NCBI RefSeq assembly: GCF_001550065.1 | Contig: NZ_LRUB01000029.1 | Location: forward strand, 62,001 to 126,000 | Length of the DNA stretch: 64,000 bases | Reading direction: 5' to 3' | Source: Kordiimonas lipolytica | Lineage (GTDB): Bacteria; Pseudomonadota; Alphaproteobacteria; Sphingomonadales; Kordiimonadaceae | Shown: positions 1 to 9,132 of the stretch, one piece after another | How positions within the stretch are numbered: position 1 is the stretch's first letter | How the letters are laid out: each line of letters begins with the position of its first letter | Translations under genes and position numbers: made by a program | The notes under the pieces: generated by a model | Seen by the model: the letters and a program-made list of their open reading frames with translations, nothing else | Told to the model about the DNA's origin: nothing | Database searches by the model: none

Positions 1-1452
1 CGTCTGTTCCGCCCCTCCACACAACCGCAATTGAACCAGCCCGCGCCAGTTGCCCTTGAAGTTGACCCGGCCGAAATTCAAGCACCAGTCGACGCCGATA
101 TCCTGGTATTTTCCGGGCCGGACGAAGAACTCGCCGATCATGCTGTGGAGCATATCAAGGCGGCTGCCCTTGCAGCCCCCGAGGCTGTCATATTTTTTGC
201 CGACCATGACATCCGCACGCCGGCAGGGGATGTTGAAAACCCGACCTTCAAGGCAGCCTTTGACTATGACCTGTTGCTTGCCTGCCCGGGATATGCCGGT
301 GCGTATGCCATCAAACGGGACGCTTTCGAAAAACTGGGGGGCTTTACCCTTGAAGCCGGTACAGCCATGCATCAAGACCTGTGGCTTCGCACGTATGAGG
401 CATACGGGGCGCAAGGCTTTAGCCATGTCGACATGGTTCTGTGGCATCAGACACCGGGCCGATCTGCCCCGTCCATCACTGACTCCCAGGGTGTACTGGA
501 ACACCATTTCCGGCGGCTAAACATCCCTGCATTGGCCAGCCCCCATCAAGACCGCTGGGGCGGAGATGCAGCCGGGTTAATGCAGATCAATTGGCCAAAG
601 GCTGAACCAACACCCAAACTGGCAGTGATCATTCCAACCCGGGATGCTTATGACCTTACAAGAAATTGCGTCGAAAGCCTGCATGCGACTCTCGCGTTCC
701 CGGACCAGACCGAGATAATTGTGGTGGACAATGGCAGTACGGATGACGCCTTGCTGCAATGGCTGGATCGAGCCGATGCTGCTGGCGAAATCACCGTGAT
801 CCGGAGCGACATGGCTTTCAACTGGTCTGCTTTGAACAATCTTGCTGCCCGCCAGACCGATGCTGAATATCTGCTGTTCCTGAACAACGATACAGAAGCA
901 ACCGACGCGGGCTGGGACGCGGTTCTCAGGGGGCAATTGGCACGCGAAGGAGTTGGCACTGTTGGCGCCCGCCTGTTCTTCGAAGATGGCACAATCCAGT
1001 TCAGCGGCTATGTCTTTGAGCCAGACCGGATTGCGGTGAAGAAAAACTATGGCGAAAGCCCTCGAAGCGGCGGATACCTGCACCTTAGCCAACTTACCCA
1101 TGAGTGTTCGGCCCTGATCGGCGCATTTCTCGCTTGCCGGCGGGCCACCTTTGACCAACTTGGCGGCTTCGATGAAGCTTTGGGTGTGGCTTTCAACGAT
1201 ATCGAATTTACAATTAGAACCAGTTCGCTGGGCCTGCGCAATCTCTACTGCCCTGAGATCAATTTCTACCACTATGAATCAAAGACACGCGGGTATGACG
1301 CAATGGACCCGGAAAAAAAGATGCGCGAGCAAAAAGAACGCGCGCTCCTGCTGGAGAAACATGGCGAGAAACTGGCGCGAGACCTTCATTATCCGAGAGC
1401 ATTCATTTCTTGCGAACCCACATATACTCTGTTAGCACCTCCGAAAGAATAA
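1..1452 (+). CDS. GT2 family glycosyltransferase, 5' end cut by window
   Basis: The reading frame is open to the first base, so the true start lies upstream; a TTG at 31 is not convincing. The C-terminal half (from about base 610) is a typical GT-A fold GT2 domain. It starts with PKLAVIIPTRD, has the nucleotide-binding EIIVVDNGSTDD stretch, an FLNNDTE segment in the DxD position and an FDEALGVAFNDIEF acceptor region. The N-terminal part (FFADHDIR, GGFTLE) looks like a degenerate second GT2 half. This resembles two-domain rhamnosyltransferase-like enzymes of O-antigen and capsule clusters. It is expected to act at the cytoplasmic face of the inner membrane on a lipid-linked glycan. Sugar and linkage cannot be read from sequence. 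It is probably cotranscribed with the next gene, 76 bases away. Confidence 0.85.
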   Translation, partial: RLFRPSTQPQLNQPAPVALEVDPAEIQAPVDADILVFSGPDEELADHAVEHIKAAALAAPEAVIFFADHDIRTPAGDVENPTFKAAFDYDLLLACPGYAGAYAIKRDAFEKLGGFTLEAGTAMHQDLWLRTYEAYGAQGFSHVDMVLWHQTPGRSAPSITDSQGVLEHHFRRLNIPALASPHQDRWGGDAAGLMQINWPKAEPTPKLAVIIPTRDAYDLTRNCVESLHATLAFPDQTEIIVVDNGSTDDALLQWLDRADAAGEITVIRSDMAFNWSALNNLAARQTDAEYLLFLNNDTEATDAGWDAVLRGQLAREGVGTVGARLFFEDGTIQFSGYVFEPDRIAVKKNYGESPRSGGYLHLSQLTHECSALIGAFLACRRATFDQLGGFDEALGVAFNDIEFTIRTSSLGLRNLYCPEINFYHYESKTRGYDAMDPEKKMREQKERALLLEKHGEKLARDLHYPRAFISCEPTYTLLAPPKE

Positions 1453-1528
1453 CCGATATTAACGTTGATCATTGGCCTGCAGGCGTCATCCAAATATTTC
1501 GCCTTCAATAGGATTTGCCGGTAGCGGA

Positions 1529-4465
1529 ATGTTAAAGAAACTCAAATTCCTGCCTCGTACAGTAAAAGGCGATATCAAAGCGCTTCGAGAAACCGGTCTT
1601 TTCCAGGCTGACTGGTATGTCGCCACTTATGAAGATGTCGCAACATCCGGCTATTCGCCAATTGAGCATTTTGTTCGTGTTGGAGAAAAGAAGGGCTACA
1701 ACCCAAACCCATATTTCGATCAGCTCTGGTACACGGGACGCTCACCTGCCGCAAGGCGATTTCCGGGCCCTGCCGCCGTCCACTATGCCAGGCACGCCTG
1801 GCGGAAAGACCGCAGTCCGTCCAAAGAGTTCTCGGTACCGCTTTATCTCAAATTCAATCCGGACGTAGCCAAGGCCAAGCGCGAACCCCTTCGGGAATTC
1901 CTTGAAGAAGGCCAGCAAAAAGGCCGTGTCGCCATGCCCCGCAGGTTCGAGCAGGAAAAATTCGCCGATATGGCGGCAGACATGGACCTGATCGCAAAGT
2001 CGGGACTGTTTTGCAGCGACTGGTACAAAAACTTCCACACTGATCTGTGGCACCAGCATCAGGACGCATTGATGCACTTCATGCTCCAGGGCGCAAAACA
2101 GGGCCGGAACCCCAACCCCTGTTTCCATACACGCTGGTATATGGACAATTACGGCGACCTTGTCGGCAAGGAAAACCCCCTGGCTTTCTATATTCGCAAG
2201 GGCGTGGCCATGGGCCATTGGCCCGCGCAGGACTTTTCGCCGGAAATCTACTTTGCTGAAAATGAGGACATTGAGCCGCAAAAGGTAGATCCGCTGTGGC
2301 ATTATCTGAATGTCGGCATAAAGGAAAAGCGGCGTTACCCGGCACCGAGCGGTACCGTGGCGATCTCCGGCACGCAGGCCAAGGACACCAAACTGCCGCT
2401 GCCAAAACAATTGCGCAACATGGTGGATTTCGAGCGCCGCGCGCTGGCGCCAGAAAGCCTGGAGTTCAACTCCAGGGAAATGAACATCCATTGGGTGATC
2501 CCGGATTTTGCCGCCGGAGCAGGTGGCCATATGACCATCTTCCGCATGGCCCATTACCTGGAACTCAAGGGGCACAAGCAAACCATCTGGATCAACAATC
2601 CGACCATGCACGAAACGGCTGAAAGTGCCTATGACGACATCGTCAAACACTTCCAGCATTTTGCTGGTGAGGTACGCCTTCTGGATGACAGCTTCAAGGA
2701 TGCCAAGGGCGATGCCATTATCGCCACCGATTGCTGGACAGTATGGCCAACGCTGACGCCCACAAACTTCAAACGGCGCTTCTACTTCGTGCAGGATTAT
2801 GAACCCAGCTTCCACCCCATGGGGTCGTCTTACCTGGCCGCTGAAGCTACCTACCACGAGGACATGGACTGCATCTGCGCCGGGCCATGGCTGTCCGGCC
2901 TGATGCAGGAAAAGTATGGCCGCTGGGCAAGCCATTTCTGGCTGGCCGCCGACAAGAATATATACACACCGCCCACCGCGCCCCGGCAAAATGATGTGCC
3001 GCGCATCGCCTTTTACGCCCGCCATTTCACAGCCCGGCGAGCAGTTGAACTGGCGATGCTGGCGCTGGAAGAACTGGCGAAACGGGATGTTGCCTTCGAA
3101 GTTGATTTCTTTGGCGCCAAGCTAACATTCAGCTCGGCCCCCTTCCCGTTTGTCGACCACGGTGTGGCAACGCACCGTGAACTTGCCGGCATTTTCCAAC
3201 GCGCGGATATTGGTGTGGTCTTTTCCGCTACCAACTATTCTCTGGTACCGCAGGAAATGATGGCCTGCGGCCTGCCGATCGTGGAACTGAAGGGGGAGAA
3301 CACAAGCTGCATATTCCCGGATGCTACCGTGTCTCTGGCGGACCCCGATCCGGTGAAGATTGCAGACAGCATCGAAGCCCTGCTACGCGATGAAACCAAG
3401 CGCAAGGCACAAGCCGAAGCGGCACAGGAGTGGGTGACGCAATTCTCCTGGCCTGCGTCTGCTGACCTTGTTGAGGAAGCGCTGGTTGATCGCCTGCGCG
3501 AACACGGAACAGACACGGCCGACAGTGCCGCAAAAGATGCAGATACCGCCACCAAGGCGTCGGTGGTAATCCCAACCCTGAACGCAGGACCAATCCTGGA
3601 CCGGGTGCTGGCTGCCACGTGTGCCCAGCGGGCACCCTGGCCATATGAAATTCTGGTCATTGACAGTGGCTCAACCGATGAAACGCTTGATATCGTCAGC
3701 CGTTATCCGGATGTGAAGCTGCACCAGATCGACAAGAAGGATTTCAACCACGGGGACACGCGTAACCTAGGGGTGGAACTGACGTCCGGCGAGTTTATCG
3801 CCTTTCTAACGCACGACGCCCTGCCCGCAAACGACCGCTGGCTGTTCAACCTTGTGACTTCAATTGAGCATTTCCCGAATGCTGCTGGCGCCTTTGGCAA
3901 ACATTTGCCCTGGCCTGACGCCAGCCCCTTCACAAAACGAGACCTGAACGCGCATTTCGATATGCTGACAAGCCAGCCAATTTACCTGTCGCGCGACACA
4001 AACCGCTCCCGGTTCAGTGACAAGGACCCGCAATGGATGCAGCTTCTGCATTTCTACAGCGACAACAACAGCTGCATGCGCCGATCAGTTTGGAAAGATA
4101 TCCCCTACAGGCGCACTAAGTTTGGCGAAGATCAGCTGTGGGCCTATGACATTATCGAAGCAGGCTACGGCAAAGTCTATGCGGCGCAGGCAGTTGTCTT
4201 CCACTCCCACGATTTCGGCCCGGAAGAGACTTATGAGCGCAACATGACGGAAAGCGCCTTCTTCAATCACTTTTTCGGCTATGAACTGATCAAGAATGAA
4301 AAGCATCTTGCGAAGACACTGGCCGCCATCAATAAGAACGACAGCCGCTGGGGTAAGGCCAACGGTGTGCCACAGGAAGCCATTGAGGAACGCCAACGCC
4401 TGAACGAAGCCAGGCTGAAGGGCTTTCTGGCCGGTGTCGAGGCAGACACCTCCACCATGTTTTAA
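1529..4465 (+). CDS. Multidomain glycosyltransferase: repeat region + WsaF-like GT4 + GT2
   Basis: I chose ATG 1529 (MLKKLKFLPR) over an upstream TTG at 1472; AGGA lies about 14 bases before it. Residues 1 to about 300 hold several copies of a W/Y-rich motif (LFQADWYVATYEDVA, YNPNPYFDQLWY, SDWYKNFHTD, RNPNPCFHTRWY) seen at the N-termini of large surface-glycan transferases. From about residue 318 (NIHWVIPDFAAGAGGH) to 640 is a GT-B domain like rhamnosyltransferase WsaF (family GT4). From about 676 (ASVVIPTLNAG, IDSGSTDETL, FLTHDALP, FGEDQLWAYDI) to 930 is a GT2 domain. The protein therefore probably adds at least two sugars to the same glycan. That is inference; specificity is unknown. The downstream sulfotransferase begins 23 bases after the stop. 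Confidence 0.85.
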   Translation: MLKKLKFLPRTVKGDIKALRETGLFQADWYVATYEDVATSGYSPIEHFVRVGEKKGYNPNPYFDQLWYTGRSPAARRFPGPAAVHYARHAWRKDRSPSKEFSVPLYLKFNPDVAKAKREPLREFLEEGQQKGRVAMPRRFEQEKFADMAADMDLIAKSGLFCSDWYKNFHTDLWHQHQDALMHFMLQGAKQGRNPNPCFHTRWYMDNYGDLVGKENPLAFYIRKGVAMGHWPAQDFSPEIYFAENEDIEPQKVDPLWHYLNVGIKEKRRYPAPSGTVAISGTQAKDTKLPLPKQLRNMVDFERRALAPESLEFNSREMNIHWVIPDFAAGAGGHMTIFRMAHYLELKGHKQTIWINNPTMHETAESAYDDIVKHFQHFAGEVRLLDDSFKDAKGDAIIATDCWTVWPTLTPTNFKRRFYFVQDYEPSFHPMGSSYLAAEATYHEDMDCICAGPWLSGLMQEKYGRWASHFWLAADKNIYTPPTAPRQNDVPRIAFYARHFTARRAVELAMLALEELAKRDVAFEVDFFGAKLTFSSAPFPFVDHGVATHRELAGIFQRADIGVVFSATNYSLVPQEMMACGLPIVELKGENTSCIFPDATVSLADPDPVKIADSIEALLRDETKRKAQAEAAQEWVTQFSWPASADLVEEALVDRLREHGTDTADSAAKDADTATKASVVIPTLNAGPILDRVLAATCAQRAPWPYEILVIDSGSTDETLDIVSRYPDVKLHQIDKKDFNHGDTRNLGVELTSGEFIAFLTHDALPANDRWLFNLVTSIEHFPNAAGAFGKHLPWPDASPFTKRDLNAHFDMLTSQPIYLSRDTNRSRFSDKDPQWMQLLHFYSDNNSCMRRSVWKDIPYRRTKFGEDQLWAYDIIEAGYGKVYAAQAVVFHSHDFGPEETYERNMTESAFFNHFFGYELIKNEKHLAKTLAAINKNDSRWGKANGVPQEAIEERQRLNEARLKGFLAGVEADTSTMF

Positions 4466-4488
4466 CGGCAGGATCTGAAAGTACCGCC

Positions 4489-5319
4489 ATGTCCCGTCAA
4501 GCGTATGTCGACCACAAGAAAAAGCTTATTCTATTCTGGTCTCCGAAGGTGGCATGTACCAGCCTGGTGCATTGGTTCACCCATGGGGCGCTTGGGCTTG
4601 AGCCAGGCTATGTAAAAGAAAAAACACCCTACAAGGATGCCCGTGCCTGGTTGAAAGGCGAAGGCTATCATGTGGACCATGTTGTCGCCAAAAACATGAT
4701 CGAACGGGGCGGTTACAAGTCTGTCGTGGTATCCCGTCACCCGGCGACGCGGGCGCTGAGCGCCTATATCAACAAATTTGTCCGCTACCAGAACCGCCAA
4801 ATTGACGCGCCGATGAAGCTGGAGCATTTCTCCAAACAGGCCTACAAAACCTGGAAAGGCATCCCGCCACGCGCTGCCATCAAGAATTACGAAGGCCTCA
4901 GCTTTATCGAGTTCCTGACCCACATCCGCGACGACGTGGCCGAAGCCCGCGAGACAAAAGGCGAGCCGCAACTGAACAACCACTGGAACACCCAGGTTCC
5001 TTTCAGGTTCCTTGACTGGGACTTTAAGTATGACCATGCATTCCAGTTGGAGAGCTTCGGCAAGGCTATTGAATGGCTGAACAGGGAGTATGGCATGGCC
5101 GCCCCGGAGGCACGCACCAACGTGACCAAATATGGCACCGAGGCCAAGCCTGACGCAGCGCATTTGTCGTCAGTGGAACTGAGCCAACACGCAGAATGGC
5201 TGACCCCGGAAAACTTCCTGACAGATGAAGCCTTAGCCCTGGTCGCCGAAGCCTATGCCATCGATTATGACTATTTCGGTTATGACCCGAAGGACGTGAA
5301 AGCTGCGCCCAAAACCTGA
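4489..5319 (+). CDS. Sulfotransferase family protein
   Basis: 276 residues. A P-loop-like 5'-phosphosulfate-binding segment sits near the N-terminus (FWSPKVACTSLVHWF, residues about 15-29), and a 3'-phosphate-binding segment follows (VVVSRHPATRALSAYINKF). Both are hallmarks of PAPS-dependent sulfotransferases of the Sulfotransfer_2 type. The predicted role is transfer of sulfate from PAPS to a surface polysaccharide. It is a clear paralog of the N-terminal half of the fusion protein at 45274-46854: both begin M[ST]RQAYVD and share RHPATR and HWNTQVP. It follows the large glycosyltransferase in the same direction and may be its operon partner. The stop lies 23 bases from the convergent stop of the next gene. 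Confidence 0.85.
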   Translation: MSRQAYVDHKKKLILFWSPKVACTSLVHWFTHGALGLEPGYVKEKTPYKDARAWLKGEGYHVDHVVAKNMIERGGYKSVVVSRHPATRALSAYINKFVRYQNRQIDAPMKLEHFSKQAYKTWKGIPPRAAIKNYEGLSFIEFLTHIRDDVAEARETKGEPQLNNHWNTQVPFRFLDWDFKYDHAFQLESFGKAIEWLNREYGMAAPEARTNVTKYGTEAKPDAAHLSSVELSQHAEWLTPENFLTDEALALVAEAYAIDYDYFGYDPKDVKAAPKT

Positions 5320-5332
5320 ACGGACTGGCAAA

Positions 5333-5357
5333 CGCCTGAAGCCTAGTGCTTGAGGCG
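5333..5357. other. Inverted repeat between convergent genes
   Basis: Arms CGCCTGAAGC and GCTTGAGGCG form a stem with one G-G mismatch around a five-base loop, between the stops at 5319 and 5343 and overlapping the end of the minus-strand gene. There is no T-tract, so it is at best a weak bidirectional terminator. Confidence 0.35.
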
Positions 5358-6014
5358 CCGTTCCGAAATTGCCTGCATTTTCTCAAGGTCAAACGGCTCA
5401 CCCAGGAATTCAAAGAGGCCTTCGAACTGCTCGGGCTTGCCCGAATAGTCCTCATACCGCATCAGGTAGGACCGCTCAGGATGTTCTTCCGCGTAAGCCA
5501 GGAATTGACGGTCGTTCTTTTCCACCTCGCGCCGCACTTTTTCGGGTTCATAGTCTTTCCACCACCCTGACTGGGATACATCCTCCCACCGGCGCATGTT
5601 AAAAATGAACTTGGCGGGCTTGAAATGCTCAGCCATGAAATTCAGCAAATCGACAAACTCGATGGGGCCGGTTTCGTTGAAGCGAATTTCCTTGAAGCCC
5701 ACCACGCGGGCATCCTTGGGTGGCTGGATAACTTCCTCAAGGAACACCTGCAGAAGTTTCTGCGCGTAACGGTCTGGGTTGAACTTGTCAGCGCCGAACC
5801 AGGGGCCGTGCTCCGGTATTTCACGGTAGCCATGCTCCTCAAGGGCACCCTTCACACGCTTGAAGCTGCGGAACAGGGGCAGGATGGCGTTATTGTTTTC
5901 ACCACGGAAGAAGTAGCCGTCGATCGACTGAAGGACCGTCTGCAGTAGCGTCGAGCCCGAACGCCCGTATGTCACAACAAACACATATCCGTCTTTTGGC
6001 TGCCAACCTGCCAT
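5343..6014 (-). CDS. Sulfotransferase family protein
   Basis: 223 residues. The 5'-phosphosulfate loop is near the N-terminus (VVTYGRSGSTLLQTVLQSIDG, about residues 13-33), with the classic RSGST core. A 3'-phosphate-binding candidate, FNMRRWEDVSQSGWWK, sits around residue 140. This supports a PAPS-dependent sulfotransferase. It is convergent with 4489-5319 and divergent from the next sulfotransferase at 6204, so three sulfotransferases lie side by side. It differs strongly from both neighbours and is not a recent duplicate. Acceptor unknown; a capsule or surface glycan is inferred from context. Confidence 0.85.
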   Translation of the reverse strand: MAGWQPKDGYVFVVTYGRSGSTLLQTVLQSIDGYFFRGENNNAILPLFRSFKRVKGALEEHGYREIPEHGPWFGADKFNPDRYAQKLLQVFLEEVIQPPKDARVVGFKEIRFNETGPIEFVDLLNFMAEHFKPAKFIFNMRRWEDVSQSGWWKDYEPEKVRREVEKNDRQFLAYAEEHPERSYLMRYEDYSGKPEQFEGLFEFLGEPFDLEKMQAISERRLKH

Positions 6015-6203
6015 GGTTCTTTCCCCAACATCTAAGCTGGCGCCCTTATCGCGTATTTTGGCATGCCTGCCAAGGGCCTAATGTGCGCACGCCACCCGTC
6101 TCCCAAACAAGACCGGTGACGCATCAATCAACCAACGCGCGACAGTTGCACGAGGGGGCTATCGCTGCTAAGGAACCGGAAACAACAAGTCAGGTGACTG
6201 TTA

Positions 6204-7046
6204 ATGGCATATATCTTCGTCGGTGGTTCCCAGCGTTCTGGCACGTCTCTTCTTGCGACATCGCTCTGTTCAGGCGAGGAAACCAATATGTATATTGGTG
6301 AATGCCGAAGCCTGCGACAATTATTGCTCGCGGTCCAATTTATGGAGCAGAATTTCGACGGCGAAAATGAACTCAGCTTCGGTTCAAAAGCCGCCATGAA
6401 GGAATATCACTCTACCATCATTCGCAGCTATTTGAGCCACACACTCGCGACAAATGCGCCCGCCACGTCTCTGGTTCTAAAGCAGCCGCACCTGACATTG
6501 TTGTTCCCAACCCTTTGGAACCTTGTGCCGGAAAGCAAGTTCGTCATAGCAATCCGGGACCCAAGAGACACAATTGCCTCCATGCTTGAAGTCGGTAAAA
6601 AGATGGCCGCGCAAGGACAAAATCATCCATTCAATACCCATTCAGTTCCTGAAATAGCCAAACATATGCGTGGTTTCTACAGCCAGGTCCTCCTCGCAAG
6701 CGACCTCAGCGAAGAATTCAAGGCAGCAACCAAATGGGTTAGATATGAAGAGTTGGTCTCACAGCCTGCTGTTGTGATGGAAGAATTACGCGCCTTTACC
6801 GGACTGAATCTGGTCGATTTTGACCCCGAGAGCCCAACCAAGAGAATTCACCCGACCCTGATGGCCGCCAGGACCAAGGACGAAGCACCGGTCCAGCCGT
6901 GGGTGTCTGATCTGATGCGCGGGGCCCCCATCACCACCAAACGCACAGGCTCCTATAAAGACCTGCTCACAAATGAGCAAATCAGTCAAATTGACGAATG
7001 TCTGGCGGAATTTATGGAACGCATAGGTTACGAGCCTGCAAATTAG
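6204..7046 (+). CDS. Sulfotransferase family protein
   Basis: 280 residues. ATG 6204 is preceded by AGGTGA at good spacing. PAPS-binding signatures are clear: the 5'-phosphosulfate loop IFVGGSQRSGTSLLATSL at residues 4-21 and the 3'-phosphate segment VIAIRDPRDTIASML around residue 115. It is a third, distinct sulfotransferase of this region, with a divergent promoter region of about 190 bases shared with the minus-strand gene. Its stop codon overlaps the stop of the convergent acyltransferase (7043-7046), so the two transcripts must overlap. Confidence 0.87.
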   Translation: MAYIFVGGSQRSGTSLLATSLCSGEETNMYIGECRSLRQLLLAVQFMEQNFDGENELSFGSKAAMKEYHSTIIRSYLSHTLATNAPATSLVLKQPHLTLLFPTLWNLVPESKFVIAIRDPRDTIASMLEVGKKMAAQGQNHPFNTHSVPEIAKHMRGFYSQVLLASDLSEEFKAATKWVRYEELVSQPAVVMEELRAFTGLNLVDFDPESPTKRIHPTLMAARTKDEAPVQPWVSDLMRGAPITTKRTGSYKDLLTNEQISQIDECLAEFMERIGYEPAN

Positions 7047-7723
7047 GCGTCACCAGCGCTGTTCTTCCTGATCACACGCGCTGGGTTCCCAACCATAACG
7101 GAATAGGGCTCCACGGACTTCAGAATGACGCTGCCTGCGCCAATCATGGAACAATCGCCAATAGTGACAAATTCGCGCGTGGTCGAATTAGACCCCATAT
7201 GAACGCCTGAACCAATTTCATTGCTGGCGCCCGCAACTGCATTGGTGGCGAAATGAGTGAAGGAGCCAACTGACGTATCATGGCCCACGAAACTGCCGAC
7301 CATAAGGCAAACATGCGGGGCCAGCGTCACATCAGCCGACAAGGCTGCATGAGCGCACACAAGGCTGCCATAACCGATCTTGCAATAGCCTTCTGGCACT
7401 TCTGCCAGCGGGTGAATGAAAGTTGGGAAACGGTCTTCCGGAATTTCCAACGACCGCAACAGCTCCCATGTCCCGGCGGGGTTGGACATACCAAATATGG
7501 CAAAGAAAAAATCCACATCCGGCTGGTTCAGGAAGCCGGCATAATCCGCAATGCCGCCCAACACCGGAAACTGCTTGTTCTTGCCAACAAGGGTACCCTT
7601 TTCAAGCTTGTCATTCAGAAAGCCCAGGATTTCGTATTCGTAGAAGCGCTCGGCAATAGAGGCGGCAATCATTCCCGCGCCATTCCCGCCGAAGATAACC
7701 AGCTTACGTTTTGCGTCAGCCAT
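7043..7723 (-). CDS. NeuD/PglD-like sugar O- or N-acyltransferase
   Basis: 226 residues from ATG 7723, which has AAGGG at proper spacing and overlaps the upstream stop by 8 bases; an ATG at 7747 has no ribosome site. The N-terminus is a Rossmann-like domain (KLVIFGGNGAGMIAASIAE). The second half is a left-handed beta-helix of hexapeptide repeats ending in the usual VGNPARVIRK tail. The motif GHDTSVGSFTHF contains the His typical of PglD/NeuD acyltransferases. Known members acylate amino sugars (N-acetylation of UDP-4-amino sugars, O-acetylation of sialic acid). With the DegT aminotransferase upstream it could complete an N-acylated 4-amino sugar; the acyl donor is unknown. It is the last gene of a long leftward unit. 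Confidence 0.85.
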   Translation of the reverse strand: MADAKRKLVIFGGNGAGMIAASIAERFYEYEILGFLNDKLEKGTLVGKNKQFPVLGGIADYAGFLNQPDVDFFFAIFGMSNPAGTWELLRSLEIPEDRFPTFIHPLAEVPEGYCKIGYGSLVCAHAALSADVTLAPHVCLMVGSFVGHDTSVGSFTHFATNAVAGASNEIGSGVHMGSNSTTREFVTIGDCSMIGAGSVILKSVEPYSVMVGNPARVIRKNSAGDA

Positions 7724-8591
7724 TTTTCGGGCCCTTGTATCTTTCATATTTTTCGATCACGCGCTTCGCCTGCAGAACAATTGGGGGGCCAATGAACTTT
7801 TTATCCGCCATTTTTACCGGCGTGCCGTCGCTGGTGTCTTCACCCGCTTTCAGAATGGTAAGCGCCGCGTCATATTCCTCATCGGAAGGCGTCAGGATGT
7901 CATTGGCAATCTGCACCTGCTGGGGATTCAGGCAGAGCACACCATCAAGGCCATATTCCTTGGTCTTTGTGACAACTGTTTTGAAGCCATCATAGTCATG
8001 CACGGCGATATAGACTGTGTCGATTGCGATAATGCCTGCAGCCCGGCAGGCCAACAGCATGGAAAAGCGCGCATGGTCAATTACGTTGTAATAATGTGGG
8101 GATGCCACAGCGCCAAGTGCCGCCAACAGGTCTTCTGATCCAAGCGCCAAGCCCGTAACCCTTTCAGAGGCTCGGGCAATTTCATGCACATTGACAACGG
8201 AATCTGCGGTCTCGATAAGAGGCATCAATGCATAGGGCCGATCACAGCCCTTCCGCCGCTCAAACGAGGTCAGCATCTTTGCCACGGTCTCAACATCTTC
8301 GGCCCGGTAGGACTTTGGCACCATGAAGCCGTCAACGGCCGTACCGACGAAAAATTCAAGCTCGTCGAACATCAAGTTGGAATCGATATCATTGATGCGC
8401 ACATAGACCTGGCTCTGGATATCCTGGCCAGACTCCTTGAGCAGGCGTGCGATATTTTCCCGGGCGTCTATCTTGCTTTGGCCGGCAGGAACAGAGTCTT
8501 CCAAGTCGAATACGATAATGTCCGGCGCCGTGGCTATGGCCTTGGCAAAATAGTTGTAGCGATGAGCCGGAACAAACAGAACACTGCGCAT
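7716..8591 (-). CDS. HpcH/HpaI aldolase / CitE-like lyase
   Basis: 291 residues of the CitE-like TIM-barrel family, which cleaves or forms C-C bonds in 3-hydroxyacyl-CoA esters such as citryl-, malyl- or methylmalyl-CoA using Mg2+. Visible landmarks are RSVLFVPAHR at the N-terminus, IIVFDLEDSV (metal and CoA-ester binding), YVRIND, the LMPLIETADSV strand, ALGSEDLLAALG and LDGVLCLNPQQV. Length is normal for the family. It sits between a MaoC-like gene (23 bases upstream) and the acyltransferase (8-base overlap), so the trio is probably translated together. A CitE-like enzyme in a glycan locus suggests it makes or trims an unusual acyl-CoA used to decorate a sugar; that is inference. Confidence 0.8.
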   Translation of the reverse strand: MRSVLFVPAHRYNYFAKAIATAPDIIVFDLEDSVPAGQSKIDARENIARLLKESGQDIQSQVYVRINDIDSNLMFDELEFFVGTAVDGFMVPKSYRAEDVETVAKMLTSFERRKGCDRPYALMPLIETADSVVNVHEIARASERVTGLALGSEDLLAALGAVASPHYYNVIDHARFSMLLACRAAGIIAIDTVYIAVHDYDGFKTVVTKTKEYGLDGVLCLNPQQVQIANDILTPSDEEYDAALTILKAGEDTSDGTPVKMADKKFIGPPIVLQAKRVIEKYERYKGPKNG

Positions 8592-8614
8592 GGCACCCCC
8601 CTTTTCTTTGGCTG

Positions 8615-9052
8615 CTAGCCCGCTTTGAAAAGCGCGCTACGCTCAAAACTCAATACCATCACATCGTCCTGGTTCAGGACTTCCGTCTTGACCGAAACCA
8701 CTGCATTTTCGGGATTTGAGCTACTAACACGGTTACCCGTTACGGTGGTTCGAGCCCGCAATGTATCGCCGATGAAAACCGGCCCATGGTGGATCACCTT
8801 GTCATAGCCAAGGTTCGCGATGCAATGATAGCTGAATTCCGGGACAGTGAAACCGACACCGAGGCTGAACACAAGCGTTCCAACAACCAGCACCTTGCCA
8901 AAAGGCGAGGCCTCGGCATGCACCACGTTGGTATGAACCGGGTGGTTGTTCATGGTCAGCAGGCAGAAAAGATTATTGTCACTTTCGAAGATCGTCTTCG
9001 AATTCGCGTGCTCGATAACAAGCCCTTCTGGAAAGTCAGATGCGTTTTTCAT
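8615..9052 (-). CDS. MaoC-like hot-dog domain protein
   Basis: 145 residues from ATG 9052 (MKNASDFPEG), which has GGGAG seven bases upstream; a GTG at 9085 is the alternative. The sequence resembles the MaoC dehydratase family: the HxNxxHAE-like stretch HTNVVHAEASPFG, then VVGTLVFSLGVGF, the central GYDKVIHHGPVFIGDTLRARTTV characteristic of enoyl-CoA hydratase hot-dog proteins, and late beta strands. It probably hydrates an enoyl-CoA or dehydrates a 3-hydroxyacyl-CoA. Pairing with the CitE-like lyase immediately downstream suggests a short acyl-CoA pathway, as in mesaconyl/methylmalyl-CoA type chemistry. Which acyl group is made cannot be told. Confidence 0.75.
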   Translation of the reverse strand: MKNASDFPEGLVIEHANSKTIFESDNNLFCLLTMNNHPVHTNVVHAEASPFGKVLVVGTLVFSLGVGFTVPEFSYHCIANLGYDKVIHHGPVFIGDTLRARTTVTGNRVSSSNPENAVVSVKTEVLNQDDVMVLSFERSALFKAG

Positions 9053-9132
9053 GGGCGCTCCCGAGTCCTGTTCCGCAACTTCCACTTTGGGCGGAAGCGC
9101 ACATCTGCAGCCAGCAAGGCTCTCTACCGGGC

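Noticed and set aside
1742..3025. 427-codon minus-strand frame inside the large glycosyltransferase
   Set aside because: The plus-strand frame has clear GT4 and GT2 motifs; the antisense product has no recognisable domain.
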